Source: Nostoc indistinguendum CM1-VF10
GTDB lineage: Bacteria > Cyanobacteriota > Cyanobacteriia > Cyanobacteriales > Nostocaceae
Direction: 5' to 3'
Assembly: GCA_019359215.1 (NCBI GenBank)
Contig: JAHHHS010000056.1
Coordinates: 1 to 47,251 of the forward strand
Length of the DNA stretch: 47,251 nucleotides
Under the pieces are notes generated by a model. The model saw only the letters and a list, made by a program, of their open reading frames with translations, searched no databases and was not told the DNA's origin. A program made the translations under genes and the position numbers. Below, one piece after another: positions 33,824 through 41,379 of this stretch. The first letter of the stretch is position 1; every line of letters starts with the position of its first letter.

Positions 33824-36202
33824 TCAGAATTGCAGCCTACGTTGCTTACCATCATATTGGAAACGTTGCTCTCCAACACCAACAAGTTCTACAATCACTT
33901 CACGTGGTGGAGGTGTCCATTCCCCAACTCTCGCTCCAATTTCCACTACTGTTTGGTTTGCCTCTGTAAATACGCTTATATTTGTTAGCGAGAAATGTTT
34001 ATCTTGATCGTTTGTGTGCCCATCATCTTCAAATAGCTGATATTCGTTATTACCAGGCCAAATCCGTAATTTCATCTCGTCGAGTGGGGCTTGATCAACG
34101 TATTGCCTGACAGGTTGCATGGGAACGATCGCACCGCTACGGACATACAATGGCATTCTTTCCAGTGGTGCATGAGCAAGAATGTGAACCGGGCCTTCAT
34201 AACGCTCACCACTCCACCAATCATACCAACTGCCAGCAGGTAAATAGACAGATCGATGCTCAATTCCAGGGCGGTAAATTGGCGCAGCCATCACAGACGC
34301 ACCTAGTAATACTTGATCGTAGAGACTATAGGTTTTCGGATCATTAGGGAAATGGTACAATAATGGTCTTAAAATTGGTGCACCTGTTGTTACCGCTTCC
34401 CAAAAAAGATTATAGATGTAGGGAAGTAATTGGTAGCGTAAATTAATATATTCTCTACAGATATTTTCAACGCGATCGCCAAATACCCAAGGTTCATGAC
34501 GAGCAGTAGACATGGCCGAGTGACCGCGCATTAATGGGTAGAGCATTCCTACCTGCATCCACCGAGCGAATAATTCACCTGTGGCGTTACCAGCAAACCC
34601 GCCAATATCACAACCTACAAACGCCACGCCCGAAAGTCCCATGTTGCAAAGCATCGGCAGAGACATTTCTAAATGCTCCCACAACGATTGGTTATCCCCC
34701 ATCCATACCGAAGACCAGCGTTGCACACCAGCATAACCCGATCGCGTTAACACAAATGATCGCTCTGAACTTCGATGTCGTTGCAACCCCTCATAGCAAG
34801 CTTTAGCCATCATCAACCCATACAAGTTATGCACTTCTGTATGAGTAGAAGCAGACACAGAGAATTCTTTCTCCCCTGCCCCCTGCCCCCTGCCCCCTGC
34901 CTCCTCACTCCCCTGTGGTGCATCAAGTGGAAACCAAATCTTTTCACCATCATCGCCGAAAGGGCGATCGTTTATGGCGGGTTCGTTCATATCATTCCAA
35001 ATGCCTGCCACCCCAATATCAGTTAGGGTTTTGTGTAAATCAGCCCACCAATTACACACATCAGGACGTAAAAAGTCAGGAAAAACAGCTTTATCGGGCC
35101 AAACGTAGCCGTGGAACAATTCGCCATCAGCTTTCCGCACAAAATAGTCGTTTTCTAATCCTTGGTCAAAAACATGATAATTGCCTTCTGGTTCATACTT
35201 AACACCAGGGTCAATAATTGTGACTGTTTTGAAACCATCCTTTGCTAAATCACTAATAAGTTTTGCTGAGTTGGGGAAGCGCTGTTTACTCCAAGTAAAC
35301 ACTCGATAACCCTGCATATAGTCAATATCCAAGTGAATAACATCACAAGGAATGCGACGCTGACGAAATTCTTGCGCCAGTTCCCGCACAACGGTTTCTG
35401 AATCGTAACTCCAGCGACATTGATGATAACCTAGCGCCCACTTCGGCGGTAATGGCATTCTCCCAGTTAGCTGGGTGTAAGTCTCCAAGATTTGGGCAGG
35501 TTCGGGGCCATAGATAATGTAATAATCCAATTCACCGCCACGAGTCTCCATCTTCCAAATACCTGGTTGTTCAGCACCAATATCGAACTGACTCCAAAAA
35601 GTAGTGTTGAAAAAGATGCCATAGCCTAACTCTGGGCGCAAAGCGATAAAGAATGGAATTGCTTGGTACATTTCATCAGTAAGTGCATCATAATCTAAGG
35701 CATCCGTTGTCCAGTTGGTTTTTACCTCGCTGAGTTTATCCAGAAAACCTGTACGTTCACCAAAGCCATAGAAATGTTCGTCGGCGACAATTTCTTTCCA
35801 CCCCGCAGTTGCGCCCATCCGCCAACCTATACCCATCTCTGCATCTTGGGCGAACGGACGATTATTTTTGTCAAAACAAGCAATGCGACACTTTTCTCGC
35901 TGGACGCACACCCGAATCTGTGCTGTTTCAATTTCTACCGTTGCTTCAGTTTCCTGTACTGTAAAAGGTGTTGTTACCCATTCTGCATCATCTAGCGTCA
36001 CTGCCCAAGAACGGCGGGGCATAAATTGCCCAGTTAGTGCAAAACGCACCCGGATTAAATTGGGAGCAAGTACGCTGATAGTAAGGCGTGAGTTGTCACA
36101 GTCGAAATTAATAATATTATTGTCCCACGTTACAGATTTTACGTTGCCGATGGTTGTCCAAGGTTGGTTAGTAGTGGGTAGTTTTCCGAAATATTGCGGC
36201 AT
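33824..36202 (-). CDS. Glycoside hydrolase family 31 (alpha-glucosidase-like)
   Basis: 792 residues. An N-terminal beta-sandwich (about 1-230) precedes the (beta/alpha)8 barrel. The nucleophile motif is GIWNDMNEPA at about residues 400-408. The substrate-binding strand DVIHLDIDYMQGYRVFTW lies upstream, and the acid/base region is WMGDNQSLWEHL. RGHSAMSTARHEPW is also conserved. GH31 enzymes remove terminal alpha-linked glucose (or xylose); glycogen or maltose breakdown is likely. Residues about 428-445 (SEEAGGRGQGAGEKE) derive from a CCCCCTG repeat tract read in frame, placed in an outer loop after the nucleophile. The gene stands alone. ATG 36202 gives a normal N-terminus. Confidence 0.93.
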   Translation of the reverse strand: MPQYFGKLPTTNQPWTTIGNVKSVTWDNNIINFDCDNSRLTISVLAPNLIRVRFALTGQFMPRRSWAVTLDDAEWVTTPFTVQETEATVEIETAQIRVCVQREKCRIACFDKNNRPFAQDAEMGIGWRMGATAGWKEIVADEHFYGFGERTGFLDKLSEVKTNWTTDALDYDALTDEMYQAIPFFIALRPELGYGIFFNTTFWSQFDIGAEQPGIWKMETRGGELDYYIIYGPEPAQILETYTQLTGRMPLPPKWALGYHQCRWSYDSETVVRELAQEFRQRRIPCDVIHLDIDYMQGYRVFTWSKQRFPNSAKLISDLAKDGFKTVTIIDPGVKYEPEGNYHVFDQGLENDYFVRKADGELFHGYVWPDKAVFPDFLRPDVCNWWADLHKTLTDIGVAGIWNDMNEPAINDRPFGDDGEKIWFPLDAPQGSEEAGGRGQGAGEKEFSVSASTHTEVHNLYGLMMAKACYEGLQRHRSSERSFVLTRSGYAGVQRWSSVWMGDNQSLWEHLEMSLPMLCNMGLSGVAFVGCDIGGFAGNATGELFARWMQVGMLYPLMRGHSAMSTARHEPWVFGDRVENICREYINLRYQLLPYIYNLFWEAVTTGAPILRPLLYHFPNDPKTYSLYDQVLLGASVMAAPIYRPGIEHRSVYLPAGSWYDWWSGERYEGPVHILAHAPLERMPLYVRSGAIVPMQPVRQYVDQAPLDEMKLRIWPGNNEYQLFEDDGHTNDQDKHFSLTNISVFTEANQTVVEIGARVGEWTPPPREVIVELVGVGEQRFQYDGKQRRLQF
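34871..34916. repeat. STRR-type CCCCCTG tract inside the GH31 gene
   Basis: CTCCCCTGCCCCCTGCCCCC, then further CTGCC units and CTCCTCACTCCCC; period 7. It is the complement of the AGCAGGG/GGGGCAG units seen at 11483-11520 and 25871-25891. Confidence 0.85.
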
Positions 36203-36379
36203 ATCAGTTATTAAGTGGCTTAAAACTTGTCCGCATTCATGATTACAGAGATATTCAGCCTTAAACTCTTTCTTTCGCTAGATGTTGGGTGAAAAATTAG
36301 TAGATATTTATTACCAAGAGTGGTTTTTGTAATGCACAAGTTGTTGCTATAGACAACGGCAGAAGTCCCAGATAAACTC

Positions 36380-36714
36380 GTGCTTACCGAAAATACTTAT
36401 GCAGATGTCTGCGTTATTGGTGCTGGAATAGCAGGGATGTTAACTGCCTATATGTTAACCCGTGCAGGTAAATCAGTGATCGTACTGGATGACGGCCCCA
36501 TGCTGGCAGTCAAACAGCAAGAACAACAGCACACGTATGGAATGTGCTAAGTTATGGTTACCGCGAACTGGAGCAAATGCACGGTAAAGAAGGTGCAAAA
36601 CATATTGCTCAAAGTTATACAACAGCAATTAATACTATAGAGGCGATCGCTACCCAAGAAAACATTAACTGCGACTTTGAGCGACTTGACGGCTATCTTT
36701 TTCCCCCTACCCCC
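36380..36714 (+). pseudogene. Truncated, frameshifted FAD-dependent oxidoreductase
   Basis: From GTG 36380 the frame reads VLTENTYADVCVIGAGIAG, the FAD-binding GxGxxG motif of DadA-like oxidoreductases, then MLTAYMLTRAGKSVIVLDDGP. It then stops at 36548. Moving one base at about 36501 restores AGSQTARTTAH, then VLSYGYRELEQMHGKEGA and INCDFERLDGYLF. The family sequence stops abruptly at about 36696, where a C-rich repeat (CCCCCTACCCCCGCCCCC) begins; the rest of the roughly 400-500-residue family protein is missing. So there are two lesions, a 1-bp deletion and a 3' truncation. In intact relatives this domain often carries a C-terminal Rieske domain. Confidence 0.85.
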
Positions 36715-36814
36715 GCCCCCTTACCTCTTTTGATCTGCCGCCTTCAAGTTATTGACTTATTACATTAAATATGATATTTTTTGTTGCTATCAGAGTAAAA
36801 ATCAATATATAAAC

Positions 36815-37618
36815 GTGAATATCTCTCCATCTATCAAAAAACCGCGTGTCTCATGGCAGGCGGTTTTCTCACTGCTCATGTTTGTGTTCATGTACCTGCC
36901 CATACTAGTACTTAGCTTTTATAGCTTTAATCAATCACCTTACAGTGCAACTTGGCAAGGCTTTACTCTCGATTGGTATCGCAAGTTATTCAGTGACGAT
37001 CGCATTTTATCAGCTTTGCAAAACAGTATGATAGTTGCTGGTTGTGCAGTCGGGATTTCAGCAGTGCTGGGAACTTTGATGGCGGTTGGGTTGGCGCGTT
37101 ACCAATTTCCTGGTAAGAAATTGTATCGGGGTGTTGCTTACCTACCATTGATTATTCCTGATATTGCGATCGCAGTGGCTACCCTAGTATGTCTAGCAGC
37201 CTTTGCCATCCCTTTGAGTTTATGGACGATAGTTGCAGCCCATATCGTATTTTGTCTTGCTTATGTTGGACTTGTAGTTAGTTCACGGCTTACCAATTTA
37301 GATCCTCACTTAGAAGAAGCAGCACTAGATTTAGGTGCTACACCAATGCAAGCTTTCATTGAAGTATTATTACCTCAATTGATGCCTGGGATTGTAGCTG
37401 GTTGTCTTTTAGCCTTTGTTCTCAGCTTAGATGACTTTCTCATTGCCAGTTTTACTGCTGGTAGCGGTTCTAACACCTTGCCAATGGAGATTTTTAGCCG
37501 CATTAGAACAGGAGTCAAGCCTGATATTAACGCATTAAGTGTAATGTTGATTACAGTATCTGCGATCGCGGCTCTTGTAGCTGAATTAATTCGCCTTTCT
37601 GGAGAGAATAAAAGCTGA
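36815..37618 (+). CDS. potC: PotC-type ABC transporter permease
   Basis: 267 residues with six membrane helices and the permease EAA loop EEAALDLGATPMQAFIEVLLP. FNQSPYSATWQGFTLDWYRKLF and SLDDFLIASFTAGSGSNTLP match PotC of spermidine/putrescine uptake systems. No ATPase, PotB or binding protein is next to it, which is unusual because pot genes are normally clustered. It follows a broken gene and repeat directly, suggesting a rearrangement upstream. I take GTG 36815 as the start; an upstream TTG adds a Cys/Tyr-rich stretch that is not PotC-like. Substrate specificity is inferred only. Confidence 0.8.
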   Translation: MNISPSIKKPRVSWQAVFSLLMFVFMYLPILVLSFYSFNQSPYSATWQGFTLDWYRKLFSDDRILSALQNSMIVAGCAVGISAVLGTLMAVGLARYQFPGKKLYRGVAYLPLIIPDIAIAVATLVCLAAFAIPLSLWTIVAAHIVFCLAYVGLVVSSRLTNLDPHLEEAALDLGATPMQAFIEVLLPQLMPGIVAGCLLAFVLSLDDFLIASFTAGSGSNTLPMEIFSRIRTGVKPDINALSVMLITVSAIAALVAELIRLSGENKS

Positions 37619-37927
37619 AAATAAAAATCGCAATTAGTAATAAACATTATGAACCAGTTGGTTCTCCATGAACTTTTTTAGGTGAGAAACAAAAGCTATA
37701 TTAAAAGAGACGTTGCGATGTAACGCCTCTACATCCGTTGTAGTGATGTATTCATATTTACTAATATTTTAAAACGCCACAATATTAGGATTTATTTATC
37801 TTACTGCCTTCGTGTGGAAGGAAATTTAAGCACATAAATAAACTTCCGTGTTCGCTTCTCTACATAACTGTTTTCAATTAGATAATATTGGGGCTAACTT
37901 TGGAGAAGATGCTATTTTCACCTCATT
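37619..37927. other. Intergenic region before the kinase-FGE gene
   Basis: No ORF. It holds the AGAG(A)CGTT...AACG(C)CTCT stem (37706-37730), a common dispersed repeat form. The remaining AT-rich part probably contains the promoter of the next gene. Confidence 0.55.
37706..37730. repeat. Short palindrome AGAGACGTTGC...TAACGCCTCT
   Basis: Arms AGAG(A)CGTT and AACG(C)CTCT around GCGATGT. It is a dispersed-type palindrome. Confidence 0.5.
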
Positions 37928-39766
37928 ATGCAAATCTGCCAAAATCCCAATTGCTCAAATCCATTCAACTCTGATAGCAATAGATTTTGCGTGAGTTGCG
38001 GACAAAGCAACTTTGGCAAACTTCTAAGAAACCGTTACCGTGTATTGAGACTTCTAGGTGAAGGTGGATTTAGTAGAACCTATGCTACAGAAGATGTAGA
38101 CAGACTAAACGCGCCTTGCGTCATCAAGCAATTTTTCCCGCAGTTTCAAGGAACAGGACAACGTACCAAAGCAGCAGAATTTTTTAAAGAAGAGGCTTTT
38201 CGGTTGTATGAACTGGGAGAAAATCATACCCAAATTCCCAGATTACTAGCTTATTTTGAACAAGGTGCTAGTTTATATCTCGTACAAGAATTTATTCAAG
38301 GAAAAACTCTCTTACAGGAAGTTCAGCAACAAATATATAGTGAAAAACAAATTTGGAAACTTTTAACTGATTTATTACCAGTACTGCAATTCATTCATAC
38401 TCATAATGTCATTCATCGGGATATTAAACCAGAAAATATTATCCGCCGTGCAAGTGATGAAAAACCCGTATTAATTGACTTTGGCGGTGCTAAACAGGTA
38501 ACACAAACTAGTTTAGGAAGACAAGCGACAGTAATTTATACCCTTGGTTATGCTCCAACAGAACAAATGGCTGGATTTGCTTGTCACGGCAGTGATTTGT
38601 ATGCTTTAGGTGTAACTTGCGTGCGTCTTTTAACTCGATGTTTGCCTTTGCAGGATGCTTCTGGACAGGTTACTGATCCTATTTATGATGCCATGAATGC
38701 TAAGTGGTTCTGGCGTGAACGTTTACAAGAAAAAGGTATTACTATCAGCGACGACTTAGGAAAAATTTTAGATAAATTATTAAAACATCTACCGAGTGAA
38801 AGATATCAAACAGCAGTAGAAGTTATTAATGATTTGAAGTTTGCAACATTGAACATTGAACCTGTTGCCCTTAAAATTGTTTCGATGTCTCAACCCATAT
38901 TACCGCCGCTACCACAAAAAGTAATAGTACCATTACCCCCGTTAGAAACCTTTGAATTTGACGTAGTAACAGTAGACACAAGTGGTAAAGAAGTAAACCG
39001 CATAAGTTGTAATGCAAACTTCTTTGCCGAAGAATTGGGTAAATCTGTCACATTAGAAATGGTATCGATTCCTGGTGGTACTTACATGATGGGTTCACCG
39101 GAGTTTGAAGGAGATGCTGACGAACGGCCTCGACACAAAGTTACCGTCGAACCATTTTTTATGGGCAAGTTTCCCGTAACTCAAGCACAGTGGAGAATAG
39201 TAGCCGCTTTACCCAAAGTCAAACAAGCTTTAAATCCCAATCCATCAAAATTCAAAGGTTTAGATAGACCAGTAGAAAATGTATCCTGGCATGAAGCTGT
39301 AGAATTCTGTCTTAGACTATCAGAAAAAACTGGACGCGACTATCGTTTACCGAGTGAAGCTGAATGGGAATATGCTTGTCGGGCTGGAACGACAACATCT
39401 TTCCACTTTGGTGAAGCCATTACCTCTGAGTTAGTCAGTTGCACTATCGAACCAAAAAGCAAATTCCGTAAAGAAACAACAAACGTCGGTAGTTTTGAAG
39501 TCGCCAACGCCTTTGGATTGTATGATATGCACGGGCTAGTTTGGGAATGGTGCGCTGATTCGTGGCACAACAATTACAGCGACGCACCCTCAGATGGAAC
39601 AGCCTGGGAAGTTGGCGGTGATATTAATCGCCGAGTTTTACGCGGTGGTTCTTGGAGTTTCAATGCAGAACTGTGTCGCAGCGCTAGCCGTAGCTGGAAT
39701 GAGTCAGACGGTGGACTGAGGGTTTGTGGCTTTAGAGTAGTATTTTCTGTAGAGGAGATTATTTAG
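37928..39766 (+). CDS. Ser/Thr protein kinase fused to a formylglycine-generating-enzyme-like (SUMF1) domain
   Basis: 612 residues. A zinc ribbon lies at the N-terminus (C4, C9, C21, C24). A Hanks-type kinase domain (about 36-305) has the glycine loop LGEGGFSRTY, Lys67, catalytic HRDIKPEN (163-170) and DFG (184-186), so it looks active. A Pro-rich linker (about 318-340) leads to an FGE/SUMF1 fold (about 372-605): VSIPGGTYMMGSPEFEGD, YRLPSEAEWEYACRAGT, GLYDMHGLVWEWCAD, VLRGGSWSF and a GFRVVF ending. In bacteria this domain often serves as a C-type-lectin-like binding module rather than an enzyme. Followed after 26 bp by a small hypothetical gene. Confidence 0.92.
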   Translation: MQICQNPNCSNPFNSDSNRFCVSCGQSNFGKLLRNRYRVLRLLGEGGFSRTYATEDVDRLNAPCVIKQFFPQFQGTGQRTKAAEFFKEEAFRLYELGENHTQIPRLLAYFEQGASLYLVQEFIQGKTLLQEVQQQIYSEKQIWKLLTDLLPVLQFIHTHNVIHRDIKPENIIRRASDEKPVLIDFGGAKQVTQTSLGRQATVIYTLGYAPTEQMAGFACHGSDLYALGVTCVRLLTRCLPLQDASGQVTDPIYDAMNAKWFWRERLQEKGITISDDLGKILDKLLKHLPSERYQTAVEVINDLKFATLNIEPVALKIVSMSQPILPPLPQKVIVPLPPLETFEFDVVTVDTSGKEVNRISCNANFFAEELGKSVTLEMVSIPGGTYMMGSPEFEGDADERPRHKVTVEPFFMGKFPVTQAQWRIVAALPKVKQALNPNPSKFKGLDRPVENVSWHEAVEFCLRLSEKTGRDYRLPSEAEWEYACRAGTTTSFHFGEAITSELVSCTIEPKSKFRKETTNVGSFEVANAFGLYDMHGLVWEWCADSWHNNYSDAPSDGTAWEVGGDINRRVLRGGSWSFNAELCRSASRSWNESDGGLRVCGFRVVFSVEEII

Positions 39767-39792
39767 CAATTTAATTCAGCGCTGTATTAATT

Positions 39793-40254
39793 ATGAAAGA
39801 CAAAATTGAGAAAGGTGACATAGTACTTATAAATAAAACTGGAAAATATTATAATCAAGTGGCTGAAGTTATTGAAGTTGATTACAATATTTTCTTTGTC
39901 AAAATAGTGATAGTAAAGTTAGGTAATCAAGAAGAAGCCTTTGAAGAAAAAGATTTACAATTACAAACTAAAAAGCCGAGCCTGAAAGAAGTAATTGCAT
40001 TAATAGACAAAATTATAGAACAAGTTGATCGGATTTCTCACTTGCCGCCAAAAGAAAAAGTAGAGTTACCCAATCGTCTAAAATATTTTAAATTAGATAT
40101 TCCTAAATTAGATAAGCATTTAATTCAGAAAAACTTCGACAATATACATAAAATACTGGCAGCCGCAAGAGAAGCAGACTCATCAGCAAGCTTTTGGCAG
40201 GAAATAGATCCTAATTTGGAGAAAATAAGCTGGTGGATTAGAACAAGCTTGTAA
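39793..40254 (+). CDS. Hypothetical protein, likely cotranscribed with the kinase-FGE gene
   Basis: No family recognised. 153 residues. The N-terminal 55 residues (KGDIVLINKTGKYYNQVAEVIEVDYNIFF...) resemble a small beta-barrel (SH3/KOW-like). The remainder is helical and charged (EVIALIDKIIEQVDRISHLPPKE, HKILAAAREADSSASFW). It starts at ATG 39793, 26 bp after the kinase stop, in the same direction, so it is probably in one operon. No signal peptide or membrane segment. Confidence 0.65.
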   Translation: MKDKIEKGDIVLINKTGKYYNQVAEVIEVDYNIFFVKIVIVKLGNQEEAFEEKDLQLQTKKPSLKEVIALIDKIIEQVDRISHLPPKEKVELPNRLKYFKLDIPKLDKHLIQKNFDNIHKILAAAREADSSASFWQEIDPNLEKISWWIRTSL

Positions 40255-40713
40255 AGGAACAACTTTTCAGTAGGGGCACACAGCTAGCTGTACGCCCCCT
40301 AAAAATGTACAAATAATTTGGAATAATGCAAGTCCCTAATGGGGGAACTGCCGCCTCAAGACTAGCGGCAGCAGCCAATGATTAGCATTTATAGCCAGAG
40401 GTTGGAAACGAGGTTTTGGCATTGGACATAATTAAACATAACTATATTTTTCTCGTGTTTTATGTTTAATGCCTTATGCCTCATATTTTCTACTCTATCA
40501 TCAGCAGTGATCTTTATTTTTACCCATCTACTTAAATTTGTCTTTGTAACTAGACAATTTAAATTTTGCTATTAACTTAGCTTTTGCTAAATATAAAGTT
40601 TAAAAAGTATTCTTTTATGTTTTGAAAGTATTTCTTTAGTGGTAATACTTAAGTTTTTAAATAAATAAAGAGCATTTTTTAGATAAGATAAACTAAAAAT
40701 ATAAGGGGTATGT
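40255..40713. other. Intergenic region with hairpins and an unexplained structured stretch
   Basis: An AGGGGC/GCCCCCT hairpin (40272-40299) follows the small hypothetical gene. A GC-richer structured stretch lies at 40325-40432. The remainder up to 40700 is AT-rich and leads to the Shine-Dalgarno AAGGGGT of the PEP-CTERM gene. Confidence 0.6.
40272..40299. terminator. AGGGGC/GCCCCCT hairpin
   Basis: The outer stem AGGGGC pairs with GCCCC(C)T, and the inner ACAGCTAGCTGT is itself palindromic. It lies 18 bp after the stop of the 39793-40254 gene. It may terminate the kinase operon or be a dispersed repeat. Confidence 0.5.
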
Positions 40714-41379
40714 ATGCGGTTTTCTAAATTTGCAGGAATTCTTAGTTGTACAACAGCAGCTTTTATATTAATTGCACCCATAGAGGTAGAAGCTGCAACT
40801 TTTAAAGTGATATCTGGAGTCACCAGTATTGATCACGATCACGAGGATATTCTTAGAAATATCGGGCTAACCTTGACAGGCGGTAATCATACAGTCGCAC
40901 CAATTCCTAGGAATTATTTGGTTGGCTTCAACATCGACTCAGCCACCAACTTCACGTTCAGTGATCAGGGCGGTTTTACTCCGCTTTCAGGTACAATCGA
41001 GCACACTGGTACTGTTACTTTCAATAATCAAATTACTGTTGGTGAGTTTTCAATAGGTTTTGCTCCGGGACGTACTACCAAAGATGCTAGCGGACTTGTT
41101 TTAAAAGACACAATTTCTTTAAACACAATATTGTTTGATTTGAGCGCTCCGGGACTTGTTGCATTTGATGGCCAAACTTTAACCATCCCTGATGTTAAAT
41201 TGTTAATTTCTCCAGAATTTGCTAATATTCTGCAAAAGCCTGACTTGATCGGTTTGTATGCTGGAACTGCACAAATTAATACTAAAGTTGCTGCCGTACC
41301 TGAACCTAATAGTGTATTAGCAACTTTGGTAGCAGGTGCGGCTCTCTTAGTAAGTAGATTTATATACTCAAAAAATTAA
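40714..41379 (+). CDS. PEP-CTERM sorting-domain exported protein
   Basis: 221 residues. Signal peptide about 1-27 (FAGILSCTTAAFILIAPIEVEA). The C-terminal tripartite sorting signal starts at the motif VPEPN (residues about 195-199), then a hydrophobic helix (SVLATLVAGAALLVSRFIY) and a short basic tail (SKN). The mature part is beta-rich and Thr/Gly-rich with no known domain. PEP-CTERM proteins are processed by exosortase and displayed outside the cell. The Shine-Dalgarno AAGGGGT is good. Its stop shares TTAA with the stop of the convergent gene. Confidence 0.88.
   Translation: MRFSKFAGILSCTTAAFILIAPIEVEAATFKVISGVTSIDHDHEDILRNIGLTLTGGNHTVAPIPRNYLVGFNIDSATNFTFSDQGGFTPLSGTIEHTGTVTFNNQITVGEFSIGFAPGRTTKDASGLVLKDTISLNTILFDLSAPGLVAFDGQTLTIPDVKLLISPEFANILQKPDLIGLYAGTAQINTKVAAVPEPNSVLATLVAGAALLVSRFIYSKN

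Noticed and set aside
40380..40432. CRISPR-like repeat fragment (GGTTGGAAACGAGG)
   Set aside because: Single occurrence, no spacer-repeat periodicity and no cas genes in the window.
37928..40700. Complete diversity-generating retroelement
   Set aside because: The FGE tail resembles a variable region, but no reverse transcriptase, accessory gene or template repeat is present in the flanking sequence.
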